From Actinoplanes sp. TFC3 (lineage in GTDB: Bacteria > Actinomycetota > Actinomycetes > Mycobacteriales > Micromonosporaceae): DNA of 44,855 bases. Below the pieces are notes generated by a model that saw only the letters and a list, made by a program, of their open reading frames with translations, had not been told where the DNA came from and made no database searches. This document shows positions 24,935 through 35,327 of the stretch, piece by piece. Both the position numbers and the translations under genes were made by a program. Each line of letters begins with the position of its first letter. Position 1 is the stretch's first letter. The stretch covers positions 5,664,945 through 5,709,799 of the forward strand of contig NZ_LOJP01000001.1 of assembly GCF_001553785.1 (NCBI RefSeq). Reading direction: 5' to 3'.

Positions 24935-26995
24935 TCAGCGATCGCCGTCGTAGCCCGGGTTCTCGCGGTTGCCTGCCTGCGGGGCCTGCGCGCCGCCGCC
25001 GTAGACGCCGCCCCGTGCTGGGCGGGCGCCGCCGGGCTGGGATGCCGGGGACTGGCCGGTGCCGCGAGGGGGCTGAGCACCACGCGGCGGCTGCGCACCC
25101 CGTGAGGGCTGGGCCCCCCGAGGAGGCTGACCGCCTTGGGCACCCCGCGGAGATTGGCCGCCCTGGGCACCCCGCGGAGATTGGCCGCCCCGCGGCGGCT
25201 GGGCTCCCTGCGGGCCCTGACCGCCGCGAGGACCCTGACTACCGCGAGAAGGCTCCCCACCCCGAGGAGGCTGCGAACCACCCCTAGGCGGCTGAGCACC
25301 ACCACGAGGCGGCTGAGCACCACCACGAGGCGGCTGAGCACCACCACGAGGCGGCTGAGCACCACCACGAGGCGGCTGAGCACCACCACGAGAAGGCTGA
25401 GCCGGGCCGCCGCCCTGCACCGGCCGGGAAGGCTGTGCCGCCCCACCGGGCTGAGCCACACCGGGTCGGCCAGGCTGACTCCCACCGGGCCGGCCAGGCT
25501 GACCCCCGGTAGGCCGCCCAGAAGGCGCACCCCCGGGCCGCCCAGGCTGACCACCAGCAGGCCGCCCCTGCGGTCCCCCACCCGGCCGTCCCGGCTGAGC
25601 ATTGCCACCCGGCCGTCCCGGCTGAGCATTGCCACCCGGCCGCCCAGCCGGAGCAGCACCCCCACCAGGCCGGCCACCGCCGCCATAAACCCCAGCACCA
25701 GCAGCCGAAGCCGCCGCACCGGCCTTCTTAGCGCCATAAACCGGCCCGGAAGCCGCAGACGAAGCCGCAGCAGCCGGCCGAGCCGGACCGCCAACCGTCA
25801 GCAGCTCCGTCTTGGCGTCGCTCGGCTTCGGACTCAGCAGGTCGTCGGGTTCGTCGTCAGCGGGCGGGTCGAGGGCGCGCTTCTTGCGGGCCTTCATGAT
25901 GCCGAAGACGCCGGCTCCGACCAGGATCAGACCGATGATGCCTACGCCGGCTACCAGGTAGGTGATGTCGGAGAGGCTGAGGTCGGAGAACCAGCCGGGG
26001 CTGCTGTCCTTTGTGGTGTTCGCCGACTCGGTCTTGGCCTGCACCACCGTCGTGGCCGGGGTGTAGGTGCGGATGTAGTTGACCGTGTCGTCGTCGATGT
26101 CGCCGAAGTCGGAGACCGTGGCGAAGGACTTGCCGTCCGGGGTGTAGCTGATCGCCTCGCCGAAGGGCTCGTTGGGCAGGCCTGTCGCTTTCGGCTTGGC
26201 TTTGAGCGAGGCCACCACGTTGCCGTTTGTGATGTCCCATTCGAAGGCATCGAGGTACGTGCGGAGCGTTACCTTCTTGCCATCGGGGGACATGGCGCCA
26301 CCGGTCACCACACCCTGCGCCAGGCGCGCGAACATCGTGCCCGCTGTGTCGGTCTTGGGGAGGGCTAACTCGCCGACTTTCCTCAGCGGGACGCCGGCGC
26401 TCCCACTGCCGGACTTCAGCTTGCCGTTGGGCTTGTAGAGCTGGGCCGCGCCGGTGACCTCCTTGGTAACGATGATCGGCAGACCATCGCCGTCGATCAG
26501 GACGGCTTCGGCGTCGTGGTAGTCGCCCGACGGGTAGGTCAGGCGGTGCAGCTTGGGCTCCTCGGAACCGTCCACCGGCATGCTCCAGAGGGCGATGCCG
26601 CGCTCACGGTGCGTGGGCGGGTTGGCGCGCACGCCGTTGTCGCCGGTGTCGGCGATCCAGATGGTCTTGCCGTCCGGGTCGGCGATCATGTCCTCGGTGT
26701 CGAGGGGACCGTTGCCGCTGTAGGCGACCTTCTTCGTGATCTTGCACGAGTCGTCCAGGAAGAAGACCTTCTTCTTGGCCGGGTCGTCGGTGCCATCGTT
26801 GATCACGACGTAGCCCTTGTCGGTGGCCACGATGCCCGAGAGCTCCTTGAGGAGCGGATCGGTGACCTTGCACACCTTCTTGCCGGCCGCAGCCTTCGCC
26901 GTGGTCGCCGTCGCGGCCGGGGTGGCGGAGGCGGGCACGGCACCTGCCATCACGAGCCCGCAGGCAAGGATGGCTGGGAACACGAGACGCCGCAT
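24935..26995 (-). CDS. Membrane-anchored beta-propeller-like protein with long Gly/Pro/Gln/Arg repeat tail
   Basis: Encodes 686 residues. A signal peptide (to about PASATP, residue 27) leads an exported domain of about 300 residues with propeller-like strands and Asp-rich loops (VVINDGTDD, TEDMIADPDGKTIWIADTGDNG, AVLIDGDGLPIIV). One membrane helix follows (about 342-368) with a KARKKR stop-transfer signal, then a tail of about 315 residues built from repeats such as GGAQPPR and GRPGG. Topology predicts the propeller outside and the tail in the cytoplasm. It matches in place, size and character the Ala/Gly-rich membrane protein next to lexA in mycobacteria (Rv2721c). The function is unknown. 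The start codon lies inside a hairpin and has no clear ribosome binding site. Confidence 0.82.
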   Translation of the reverse strand: MRRLVFPAILACGLVMAGAVPASATPAATATTAKAAAGKKVCKVTDPLLKELSGIVATDKGYVVINDGTDDPAKKKVFFLDDSCKITKKVAYSGNGPLDTEDMIADPDGKTIWIADTGDNGVRANPPTHRERGIALWSMPVDGSEEPKLHRLTYPSGDYHDAEAVLIDGDGLPIIVTKEVTGAAQLYKPNGKLKSGSGSAGVPLRKVGELALPKTDTAGTMFARLAQGVVTGGAMSPDGKKVTLRTYLDAFEWDITNGNVVASLKAKPKATGLPNEPFGEAISYTPDGKSFATVSDFGDIDDDTVNYIRTYTPATTVVQAKTESANTTKDSSPGWFSDLSLSDITYLVAGVGIIGLILVGAGVFGIMKARKKRALDPPADDEPDDLLSPKPSDAKTELLTVGGPARPAAAASSAASGPVYGAKKAGAAASAAGAGVYGGGGRPGGGAAPAGRPGGNAQPGRPGGNAQPGRPGGGPQGRPAGGQPGRPGGAPSGRPTGGQPGRPGGSQPGRPGVAQPGGAAQPSRPVQGGGPAQPSRGGAQPPRGGAQPPRGGAQPPRGGAQPPRGGAQPPRGGSQPPRGGEPSRGSQGPRGGQGPQGAQPPRGGQSPRGAQGGQSPRGAQGGQPPRGAQPSRGAQPPRGAQPPRGTGQSPASQPGGARPARGGVYGGGAQAPQAGNRENPGYDGDR
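25289..25393 (-). repeat. 21-bp coding minisatellite, five units
   Basis: Five adjacent copies of a 21-bp unit begin at 25289, 25310, 25331, 25352 and 25373. The copies are essentially identical and only the last differs, at its end. Each encodes one heptad GGAQPPR of the propeller-protein tail. Such identity at the DNA level implies recent expansion, so the copy number probably varies between strains. Confidence 0.9.
25583..25636 (-). repeat. 27-bp coding repeat, two copies
   Basis: Two adjacent identical or near-identical 27-bp units encode GRPGGNAQP twice in the tail of the propeller protein. Together with the 21-bp array they show that the tail grew by slippage or unequal exchange. Confidence 0.75.
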
Positions 26996-27021
26996 CCGAT
27001 CAGTGTCGCATGCGGCGTCTC
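26984..27021 (-). promoter_or_regulatory. Hairpin enclosing the start codon of the propeller gene; also a possible hflX terminator
   Basis: Arms GAGACGCCGCAT (26984-26995) and ATGCGGCGTCTC (27010-27021) form a perfect 12-bp stem with a 14-nt loop. On the minus strand the downstream arm begins with the ATG of the propeller gene. The hairpin is also 38 nt past the hflX stop. It could end hflX transcripts, hide the start codon in read-through transcripts, or both. Confidence 0.65.
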
Positions 27022-27059
27022 GTATCGGTGTTACGCGTGGATCAAGCCTGGCCACACCG

Positions 27060-28454
27060 TCAGGCCTTGAACGGTTCGAGCTCGGCCGCGAGCTGCTGGT
27101 CGACCCGGACCCGCAGTTCCGATCCCTCATCGGTGTGCCGGGTGTCGAGCACCTGGCCACGCCGGTGGATCCGAGCCACCAGGTCCCCCCGGTCGTACGG
27201 CAGCAGCACGCGCAGATCGACAGCCGGGCGCGGCAGGCGTTGCGCGATGGCCGCGTGCACGTCGTCGATGCCCTGACCGCTGCGGGCCGAGGCGAAGACC
27301 GCGTCCGGCCAGGCCCGCTTGAGCCGCAGCATGGTTTCCTCGTCGGCCGCGTCGATCTTGTTGACGACGAGCAGCTCGGGAATCCGGTCCGCGCCGACCT
27401 CGCTCAGCACCTCGCGGACCGCCGCCACCTGACCCTCGGGGTCGGGGTGCGCACCGTCGACCACGTGCACCACGAGGTCCGCGTACGCCACCTCCTCCAG
27501 GGTCGAGCGGAACGCCTCGACGATCTGGTGGGGCAGGTGCCGGACAAAGCCGACCGTGTCGGAGAGCGTGAACACGCGCCCGTCCTCGGCCGCCGTGCGC
27601 CGGGTGGTCGGGTCGAGCGTGGCGAACAGCGCGTCCTCCACCAGCACGCCGGCCTTGGTCAGCCGGTTGAGCAGGCTGGACTTGCCCGCGTTGGTGTATC
27701 CGGCGATCGCGACGGCGGGCACACCGTTTGACGTACGGCGTGAGCGCTTTGTCTGCCGTACCGTCCGCATGGCTTTGATCTCGCGCCGCAGTTTCGCAAT
27801 GCGCTGGTTGATCCGTCGCCGGTCGGTCTCGATCTTGGTCTCACCGGGACCACGTGTTCCCACGCCGCCGCCGGCACCGCCACCGGCACCACCGCCCTGA
27901 CGGGACAGCGACTCACCCCAGCCTCGCAGCCGCGGCAGCAGGTACTGCAACTGGGCCAGCTCGACCTGGGCCTTACCTTCCTTGCTCTTCGCATGCTGGG
28001 CGAAGATGTCCAGGATCAGCGCCGTGCGGTCGACGACCTTGACTTTGGTCTGTTGCTCGAGGTTGCGCAACTGCGACGGCGACAGCTCGCCGTCGCAGAT
28101 GACCGTGTCGGCGCCGCTGGCGATGACCACGTCACGCAGCTCGTCGACCTTGCCCCGGCCGATGAAGGTGGCCGGGTCGGGGCGGCTGCGACGCTGGATG
28201 AGGCCTTCGAGCACCTCCGAGCCGGCGGTCTCGGCGAGCGCCGCGAGCTCGGTGAGCGAGTTCTCCGCGTCGGCGATGCTGCCCTCGGTCCAGACGCCGA
28301 CCAGGACTACTCGCTCGAGCCGCAGCTGCCTGTACTCGACCTCGGTGATGTCCGTGAGCTCGGTCGACAGCCCGGCCACCCGCCGCAGCGAGTGTCGTTC
28401 CTCGAGTTCCAGCTCACCGGTGGTGACGTCGGGTTCGAAAAGCTCAGTTCGCAA
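27060..28454 (-). CDS. hflX: GTPase HflX
   Basis: Encodes 464 residues. The N-terminal HflX domain contains TFIGRGKVDELRDVV and a glycine-rich linker ending GTRGPGETKIE. The GTPase domain has the P-loop GYTNAGKSSLLNRL, DTVGFVRHLPHQ (G3) and NKID (G4). HflX binds 50S subunits and splits stalled ribosomes, notably under stress. The start is TTG 28454 with GGAGG about 8 nt upstream, and no ATG or GTG fits better. It is divergent from the malic enzyme gene. Confidence 0.94.
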   Translation of the reverse strand: MRTELFEPDVTTGELELEERHSLRRVAGLSTELTDITEVEYRQLRLERVVLVGVWTEGSIADAENSLTELAALAETAGSEVLEGLIQRRSRPDPATFIGRGKVDELRDVVIASGADTVICDGELSPSQLRNLEQQTKVKVVDRTALILDIFAQHAKSKEGKAQVELAQLQYLLPRLRGWGESLSRQGGGAGGGAGGGVGTRGPGETKIETDRRRINQRIAKLRREIKAMRTVRQTKRSRRTSNGVPAVAIAGYTNAGKSSLLNRLTKAGVLVEDALFATLDPTTRRTAAEDGRVFTLSDTVGFVRHLPHQIVEAFRSTLEEVAYADLVVHVVDGAHPDPEGQVAAVREVLSEVGADRIPELLVVNKIDAADEETMLRLKRAWPDAVFASARSGQGIDDVHAAIAQRLPRPAVDLRVLLPYDRGDLVARIHRRGQVLDTRHTDEGSELRVRVDQQLAAELEPFKA

Positions 28455-28627
28455 AAGGGAACCTCCTCAGCCCGATCGTGGCACGTCCGGAGTTTCGGCG
28501 CATCCACATAACCTGGCTGGGCGTTGTCGCGTAAGTGTCTGACTCATCTGTAACCACCGCGGTGGATGCCGCTATTCCGCAGGGGCGAGAATGCTGGGAC
28601 GCACCCGCCAACGACGGAGGGAAATCC

Positions 28628-30088
<1,461 letters not shown>

Positions 30089-30809
30089 GCCCACCCGGTG
30101 AGCTCCCCGGTGTGGTCGGTGATCAAGCCGGCCACACCGGCCGCCGCCAGGTCGGGCCAGAGCAGCATGTCGTTTGCCGTCCACGGCATCACCGACACGC
30201 CGATCCCGGCCAGCGCCGCCACCGTCGCAGGCGAGCCGAGCACCGCGTTCATCGACGGGTTGCAGTAGGTGATGCCCAGCTCCTGAGCCACGGCAACCTG
30301 CTCGTCGTCGAACGGGTCGCGCAGCAGCCCGCGGCGCACGTCGGGCGCCACCTCGCCGGCGAGCCGCACGATCGCCGGGTCGAAGCTCTGCACCACCGTG
30401 CGCGCCGGCAGCCCGGCGTCGGTGACCTGGCCGATGATGTTCTTCACCTGCTCCAGCGTCGCCGGCGGCTTGATCTCCAGCAGCAGCTCGACCTGCTCGC
30501 TGGGCGCCAGCAGATCCAGGACCTGAGTCAACCTCGGGACCCCGATCCCCGTGTACGCCGGGGAGAACCACGATCCCGCGTCGAGCCCCGCCACCTCGTC
30601 GCAGGTCAGCTCCCAGACCTTGCCGGAGCCGCTGGTCGTGCGGTCAACCGTGCGGTCATGGATCACCACGGGCACCCCATCGGCCGTGGTGCGCACGTCA
30701 AACTCGATGAACGTGGCCCCGGCCAGCACCCCTGCGGCCAGCGCGGGCAGCGTGTTCTCGGGCGCGACGGCCGAATACCCGCGGTGCGCCACGCGGTGCA
30801 GCTGCGCCA

Positions 30810-31763
30810 TCAGGCAGGCGCCCCCGACTGACCCCGGCCAGCGGCCCCGCCCGTCCCAGCGGCGGCTCCGGCCGGCGCAGCGTCTCCGCCAGCGGTCGGC
30901 GGGCCGGTCAGGGCGGCCAGGTCGACTTCGCCGGTGGCGACGAGCACGGCCGGGCCGGCCAGCCACCAGCGACCCTCGGCGTCGGCGGTGACCCAGAGGC
31001 GGCCGCCCGGTACGTCCACGGCAACGGTGCCCTCGGACTTGCCGGCCTCGCGCAACGCCACGGCACCCACGGCCAGGGCACCGGAGCCACAGGACAGGGT
31101 CTCGGCCGAGCCACGTTCGTACACCCGCATGTGCAGGTGCAGGTCGGCGCCGTCGACGGGGGCGCCGAGGGTGGTGAACTCGACGTTGACGCCCTCGGTG
31201 AACATGGCCGGGTCAAAGCCGGGAGCCACGTGCAGGTCGAGGGCCGGCAGCCGGACACCATCGGGCAGCGCGGCCACCAGGTGCGGGTTGCCGCAGTTGA
31301 CCGCCATACCCGCGACGGTCAGCGGGCCGACGGTGGCGGTGCTGGCGGCGTACACCTCCGGGGTCCGCATGTGCACCGCAATGCGCTCGTCGCTTTCCAC
31401 CACCGCGCGCACGACGCCGGCTCGCGTGGCCACCGGAAGCCCCTCGGGGCCGGCCTCGGCGAGTCCCTGGGTGAGCAGGTAATGCGAGAAGACGCGCACG
31501 CCGTTGCCGCACATCTCGGCCAGCGACCCGTCGGCGTTCCAGTAGTCCATGAACCACTCGGCGTCGCCCGCGAAACCCGCGCCCTCGGGGTGCTTGGCGC
31601 TGCGCACGACGCGCAGCACGCCGTCTGCGCCGATCCCCTTGTGGCGGTCGCAGAGCGCGCTGACCAGCTCAGGCGTCAGGTCGAGGGCGCCGTCTGGGTC
31701 GGCCAGGATGACGAAGTCGTTGCCGGTGCCGTGACCCTTTGTGAAAAACACGCGGTCCATCAT
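30810..31763 (-). CDS. dapF: Diaminopimelate epimerase
   Basis: Encodes 317 residues. It interconverts LL- and meso-diaminopimelate for lysine and peptidoglycan synthesis. Both catalytic Cys are present: MCGNGVRVFSHYL and LSCGSGALAVGAVAL. The N-terminus FTKGHGTGNDFV and the block NCGNPHLV are typical. About 30 extra C-terminal residues of Ala and Gly (from about 288) are probably disordered. It overlaps miaA by 4 nt (ATGA), so it is translationally coupled. Confidence 0.95.
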   Translation of the reverse strand: MMDRVFFTKGHGTGNDFVILADPDGALDLTPELVSALCDRHKGIGADGVLRVVRSAKHPEGAGFAGDAEWFMDYWNADGSLAEMCGNGVRVFSHYLLTQGLAEAGPEGLPVATRAGVVRAVVESDERIAVHMRTPEVYAASTATVGPLTVAGMAVNCGNPHLVAALPDGVRLPALDLHVAPGFDPAMFTEGVNVEFTTLGAPVDGADLHLHMRVYERGSAETLSCGSGALAVGAVALREAGKSEGTVAVDVPGGRLWVTADAEGRWWLAGPAVLVATGEVDLAALTGPPTAGGDAAPAGAAAGTGGAAGRGQSGAPA

Positions 31764-32755
31764 CGCGCAGCCCCACGAGCCACTGCCAATGCGGCACGCG
31801 TCAGATCCGGGTCGGCGCCATCGAGCCAGCTGATGCGGGGGTCGCGCTTGAACCAGGAGCGCTGCCGCCGTACGAAACGACGGGTTGCCCTCGTGGTGTC
31901 CTCCCGGGCTTGCGGGCCGGTCATCGAGCCGTCCAGCTCGGCCAGGGCCTGCTGGTAACCCAGGGCGCGACTGGCCGTGCGTCCCTCCCGCAGGCCCTGA
32001 GCGTCGAGCATGCGCACCTCATCGAGCAGACCCTGCTGCCACATCAGGTCCACCCGTTCGGCGATGCGCTCATCAAGTGCGGCAGTGACGCGGTCCACAC
32101 CGATCTGCACCGCCGGGTAGTACGGCGTGGGCTCAGGTAAATGCGCGGTGAACGTCGAACCGGTCATTTCGATCACTTCCAACGCCCGCACGATCCGCCG
32201 TCCGTTCGACGCAAGGATCTTCGCGGCGGCTTCCGGGTCGGCCGCGCGCAGCCGCTCATACAGCGGTGCCGGGCCCGTCTCGGCGAGCTCAGCCTCCAGA
32301 CGTTCCCGAATAGCGGGATTCGTGCCGGGAAAATCAAATTCTTCGAGAACCGCGCGTACGTACAGACCTGAGCCGCCGACCAGGAGGGGCACCCGACCCC
32401 GCGCCACGATGTCGTCGACCGCCGCCCGGGCCGCCTTCTGATACTCGGCGACACTCGCTGTCATCGTCACGTCCCACAGGTCCAGGACGTGATGCGCAAC
32501 GCCTTCGCGCTCGTCGGAGGTCAGTTTCGCGGTGCCGATGTCCAGGCCCCGGTAGAGCTGCATCGAATCGGCGTTGACCACCTCGCCGCCAAGTTCATGG
32601 GCAAGGGCCAGGCTGAGCGCGGACTTCCCGGTAGCGGTCGGGCCGACGACGGCGACGACTCCGGGCGGTGGGAGCAACGGCACGCCAGCCACCGTAACGG
32701 GCTGGTCACGGTCGTTCGTGGGCGCTTCCCCCGAACCCGGTTGGACCTGTGACAA
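31760..32755 (-). CDS. miaA: tRNA dimethylallyltransferase
   Basis: Encodes 331 residues from TTG 32755, or about 310 from GTG 32692. It adds a dimethylallyl group to A37 of tRNAs reading codons that start with U. The P-loop GPTATGKSALSLAL, DSMQLYRGLDIGTAK and GGSGLYVRAVL are diagnostic. Neither start has a clear ribosome binding site; GTG 32692 gives the more usual N-terminus just before the P-loop. It is the first gene of the coupled miaA-dapF-GDPD unit; miaB, the next enzyme on the same base, is about 3 kb upstream on the same strand. Confidence 0.94.
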   Translation of the reverse strand: MSQVQPGSGEAPTNDRDQPVTVAGVPLLPPPGVVAVVGPTATGKSALSLALAHELGGEVVNADSMQLYRGLDIGTAKLTSDEREGVAHHVLDLWDVTMTASVAEYQKAARAAVDDIVARGRVPLLVGGSGLYVRAVLEEFDFPGTNPAIRERLEAELAETGPAPLYERLRAADPEAAAKILASNGRRIVRALEVIEMTGSTFTAHLPEPTPYYPAVQIGVDRVTAALDERIAERVDLMWQQGLLDEVRMLDAQGLREGRTASRALGYQQALAELDGSMTGPQAREDTTRATRRFVRRQRSWFKRDPRISWLDGADPDLTRAALAVARGAAR

Positions 32756-32809
32756 TGCGCGGACGAGAATGCCGATGGAATGATGGCATCTGACTGCGCC
32801 ATGGCGGCG

Positions 32810-32841
32810 CTCCCGGGCGACGAAGCCCGAGACGCCGGGAG
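32810..32841 (+). promoter_or_regulatory. Stem-loop in the leader of the DUF349 gene
   Basis: CTCCCGG (32810-32816) and CCGGGAG (32835-32841) pair, with a possible inner GGGC/GCCC stem. It ends just before the GAGG ribosome binding site of the DUF349 gene, so it may tune translation or stability. No known riboswitch class is recognised. Confidence 0.35.
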
Positions 32842-32856
32842 AACGAGGATGGGCTC

Positions 32857-34065
32857 ATGATGGACTGGACGACCTTCGGGCGCGTTGATGCCGATGGCAC
32901 GGTGTACGTGAAGACCGCCGAGGGCGACCGGGTGGTCGGCTCGTGGCAGGCCGGCACGCCGGAAGAGGGCCTTGCCCACTTCGCCCGGCGCTTCGCGGAC
33001 CTGGTCACCGAGGTCGACCTGGTGGAGGCCCGGCTCAAGTCCGGCGCCGCCGACGCGTCGCACTCGCTGAGCAGCGTCAAGCGCCTGCGCACCGAACTCA
33101 CCGAAGCTCACGTCGTCGGCGACATCGACGGGCTCGCCGCCCGGCTCGACAAGCTGACCGAGCTCGCCGACACCAAGGCCGACGAGGCCAAGGCCGCCCG
33201 CGAGGTGGCCCGCACCGAGGCGGTAGCGCGCAAGACCGCACTGGTCGAGGAGGCCGAGACCCTCGCGGCCGAGGCGACCGGCTGGAAGAGCGCGGGCGAC
33301 CGGCTCAAAGAAATCCTCGACGAGTGGAAAACCATCCGCGGCGTCGACAAGAAGACCGACGGCGAGCTCTGGAAACGCTTCGCGGCCGCCCGCGACGGCT
33401 TCACCCGCCGCCGCGGCGCCCACTTCGCCACCCTCGACGGTCAGCGCAAGCAAGCGCAGACGGCCAAGGAGGAGCTGGTCAAGGAGGCGGAAAGCCTGTC
33501 GGAATCCACCGAATGGGGTCCCACGGCCAACCGCCTCAAGGAGCTGATGAACGACTGGAAGGCCGCCCCCCGAGCGGCCAAGGAGGCCGAACAGCGCCTC
33601 TGGGAACGCTTCCGGGCCGCCCAGGACGCGTTCTTCAGCCGCCGCAGCGAGGTCTTCTCCGCCCGCGACGCCGAGTACAAGGGCAACCTCGAGAAGAAGC
33701 AGGCCATCCTGGCCGAGGTCGAAGCCCTCGACATCGACGCCGACCCCCGTGGAGCCCAGAACAAGCTCCGCGACGCCCAGGCCGCCTGGCACGACGCGGG
33801 CCGGGTGCCCCGCGAATCGTCGGCCTCCCTCGACCGGCGCTGGCGCGCCGCCGAGGAGCGCATCCGGGTGGCGATGGACTCGGCTTGGCGCAAGACGGCT
33901 CCGCAGGACAATCCGCTGCTACTGCAGATGCGGGAGCAGGTGGCTGAGGCTGAGGACAAGCTGGCTCGGGCTCAGGCTGCTGGCGACAAACGGCGGATCA
34001 AGGAGGCTGAGCAGGGGTTGGCTTCCAAGAAGCAGTTCTTGGCGTTGGCTGAGCAGGCTCACTGA
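32857..34065 (+). CDS. DUF349 repeat protein
   Basis: Encodes 402 residues, highly charged and largely helical. It contains about three DUF349 repeats, for example WKSAGDRLKEILDEWKTIRG, then WGPTANRLKELMNDWKAAPR with LWERFRAAQDAFFSRR, and a further copy later. A C-terminal coiled coil (about 355-402) follows. The family is widespread in actinobacteria beside miaA/miaB; its function is unknown. It is soluble with no signal peptide. The start is ATG 32857 or the adjacent ATG 32860, both near GAGG. It is divergent from miaA. Confidence 0.88.
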   Translation: MMDWTTFGRVDADGTVYVKTAEGDRVVGSWQAGTPEEGLAHFARRFADLVTEVDLVEARLKSGAADASHSLSSVKRLRTELTEAHVVGDIDGLAARLDKLTELADTKADEAKAAREVARTEAVARKTALVEEAETLAAEATGWKSAGDRLKEILDEWKTIRGVDKKTDGELWKRFAAARDGFTRRRGAHFATLDGQRKQAQTAKEELVKEAESLSESTEWGPTANRLKELMNDWKAAPRAAKEAEQRLWERFRAAQDAFFSRRSEVFSARDAEYKGNLEKKQAILAEVEALDIDADPRGAQNKLRDAQAAWHDAGRVPRESSASLDRRWRAAEERIRVAMDSAWRKTAPQDNPLLLQMREQVAEAEDKLARAQAAGDKRRIKEAEQGLASKKQFLALAEQAH

Positions 34066-34088
34066 GGTTTTCTCTCACCCTGGACGGT

Positions 34089-34110
34089 GCAGGGCCGGGC
34101 GAGGCCCTGC
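34089..34110 (+). terminator. Hairpin after the DUF349 gene
   Basis: GCAGGGCC (34089-34096) and GGCCCTGC (34103-34110) form an 8-bp GC stem with a 6-nt loop, 24 nt past the DUF349 stop. No U-tract is present. Confidence 0.55.
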
Positions 34111-34252
34111 GCGTTCGGATCGGACCGAGCTTTGTTGTTGAGCCCGCAGCCTTGACAGTGATCAGCAGATGCAACTGCACCGCGAGATCAGATGGAGGCT
34201 TGGGCTCAAATCCACCCTCAGGCGGGCCGATGCCCAACAAGCCGGACATGCT

Positions 34253-34285
34253 GAGCCGAAGAGGTATGGCATACCGCTCCGGCTC
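34253..34285 (-). terminator. Second hairpin between convergent genes
   Basis: GAGCCG and CGGCTC close an imperfect stem of about 15 bp around GGTAT/ATACC. It lies 21 nt past the stop of the minus-strand HTH gene and is probably its terminator. On the minus strand one of its two mismatches becomes G.U. Confidence 0.5.
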
Positions 34286-34305
34286 AACAGTGTCGCTCGG
34301 TCCGC

Positions 34306-34638
34306 CTAGGGGGCGGGGTTGGTGGGTTGCACTCGGGCGATCAGTTGTTTCAGGCGGGTTATTTCTTCGGTGAGGGCTGTGGTGCCGGCGGGGGTCAGGG
34401 TGACCCAGGTGCGGCCCCGGCGGCCCTCGTAGCCCTTTTCGATCTCGATCAGGGCAGCTTCTTCGAGCACGCTCAGGTGCTTCGACAGGTTGCCGGCCGT
34501 CAGCTCCAGCTGGGTGCGCAGGTAGCCGAACTCGACGCGGCGGGCTTCGTGGGTGATGGTGAGGATGCCGAGCCGTACGCGCTGGTGAACGACGTCGTCC
34601 AGGCCCAGGGCGGGGTGGTCCTCCTCGGAAGTGGTCAC
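34306..34638 (-). CDS. Winged-helix transcriptional regulator (HTH_34 / MarR-ArsR-like)
   Basis: Encodes 110 residues. A single winged helix is seen: LDDVVHQRVRLGILTI, then FGYLRTQLELTAGNLSKHLSVLEEAALIEI as the recognition region, then a wing GRRGRTWVTLTPAG. It has no ligand domain, as usual for HTH_34 proteins. The GTG start overlaps the stop of the membrane-protein gene by 4 nt (GTGA), so the two are translationally coupled and the regulator may control its own operon. The target is unknown. Confidence 0.85.
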   Translation of the reverse strand: MTTSEEDHPALGLDDVVHQRVRLGILTITHEARRVEFGYLRTQLELTAGNLSKHLSVLEEAALIEIEKGYEGRRGRTWVTLTPAGTTALTEEITRLKQLIARVQPTNPAP

Positions 34639-35327
34639 CGCTGCCGCCGTTGAGCCAGGGCGAACCCGATGGCGCCCAGCAGCAGCACGGTTCCGCTGAT
34701 GACCTGGTCCGGCACCCACGCCGTGCGCACGTTGCTGCCATTGCCGACCCAGCCGAAGTTGATCGGCACCAGCACGACGGCCAGGTAGCCCACGGTGAAG
34801 GCGAACAACGCGAGATTGCGCTCGATGCGGGCCAGTACCAGCAGCGCGATACCGATCATGCCCCACGGTCCGATCAGGCGGTCGAGCAGCAGCAGCCAGG
34901 GCGACGTCGGCTGAGGGTTCTCCGGCAGCGGGCGGCCGGCCCAGTAGATCCGCACCGCCACCCACGCCGCGGTGAACAGCAGGGTTGTCACGGCGCCGGC
35001 AATCGCGTACGGCATGACCCGCGTGCCAACCCCGCGCGCCCGGGCGACCCGCACGTACGCGTAAGCGATGCCCGCGTAGGTCAGCAGGAAGACCGGCGGC
35101 CAGTAGAACAACACGCCTTGGCGCGAGAACCGGCAGACATCCGCGGTCGTGCAGTCCACCGACATCAAGAGCACGTCAGAAACGATCCCCAGGTACGTCA
35201 CCACGGCCAGCACCAGCAGCGTGACCCAGGTCAGTCGCTGGTCCAGCCGGACCCGGCGCGTCAAAGCACGCACCTCCGACAGAAGCTGGCGAGGATCCCC
35301 ACCCGCAGTCACAGGTTCACTGTTCAT
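34635..35327 (-). CDS. Integral membrane protein of unknown function
   Basis: Encodes 230 residues with about six hydrophobic segments (for example WVTLLVLAVVTYLGIVSDVLL, split at its ends, and IGIALLVLARI). A Cys pair in DCTTADVCRF between the first two helices could form a disulfide outside the cell. I do not recognise a characterised family; small proteins of this type often sit beside HTH_34 regulators in actinomycetes. ATG 35327 is chosen over TTG 35348, although no good ribosome binding site is visible. It is coupled to the downstream regulator. Confidence 0.75.
   Translation of the reverse strand: MNSEPVTAGGDPRQLLSEVRALTRRVRLDQRLTWVTLLVLAVVTYLGIVSDVLLMSVDCTTADVCRFSRQGVLFYWPPVFLLTYAGIAYAYVRVARARGVGTRVMPYAIAGAVTTLLFTAAWVAVRIYWAGRPLPENPQPTSPWLLLLDRLIGPWGMIGIALLVLARIERNLALFAFTVGYLAVVLVPINFGWVGNGSNVRTAWVPDQVISGTVLLLGAIGFALAQRRQR

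Noticed and set aside
25130..25640. CRISPR-like repeat array
   Set aside because: Repeats are 21 or 27 bp, directly adjacent without spacers, in frame and coding for a protein tail.
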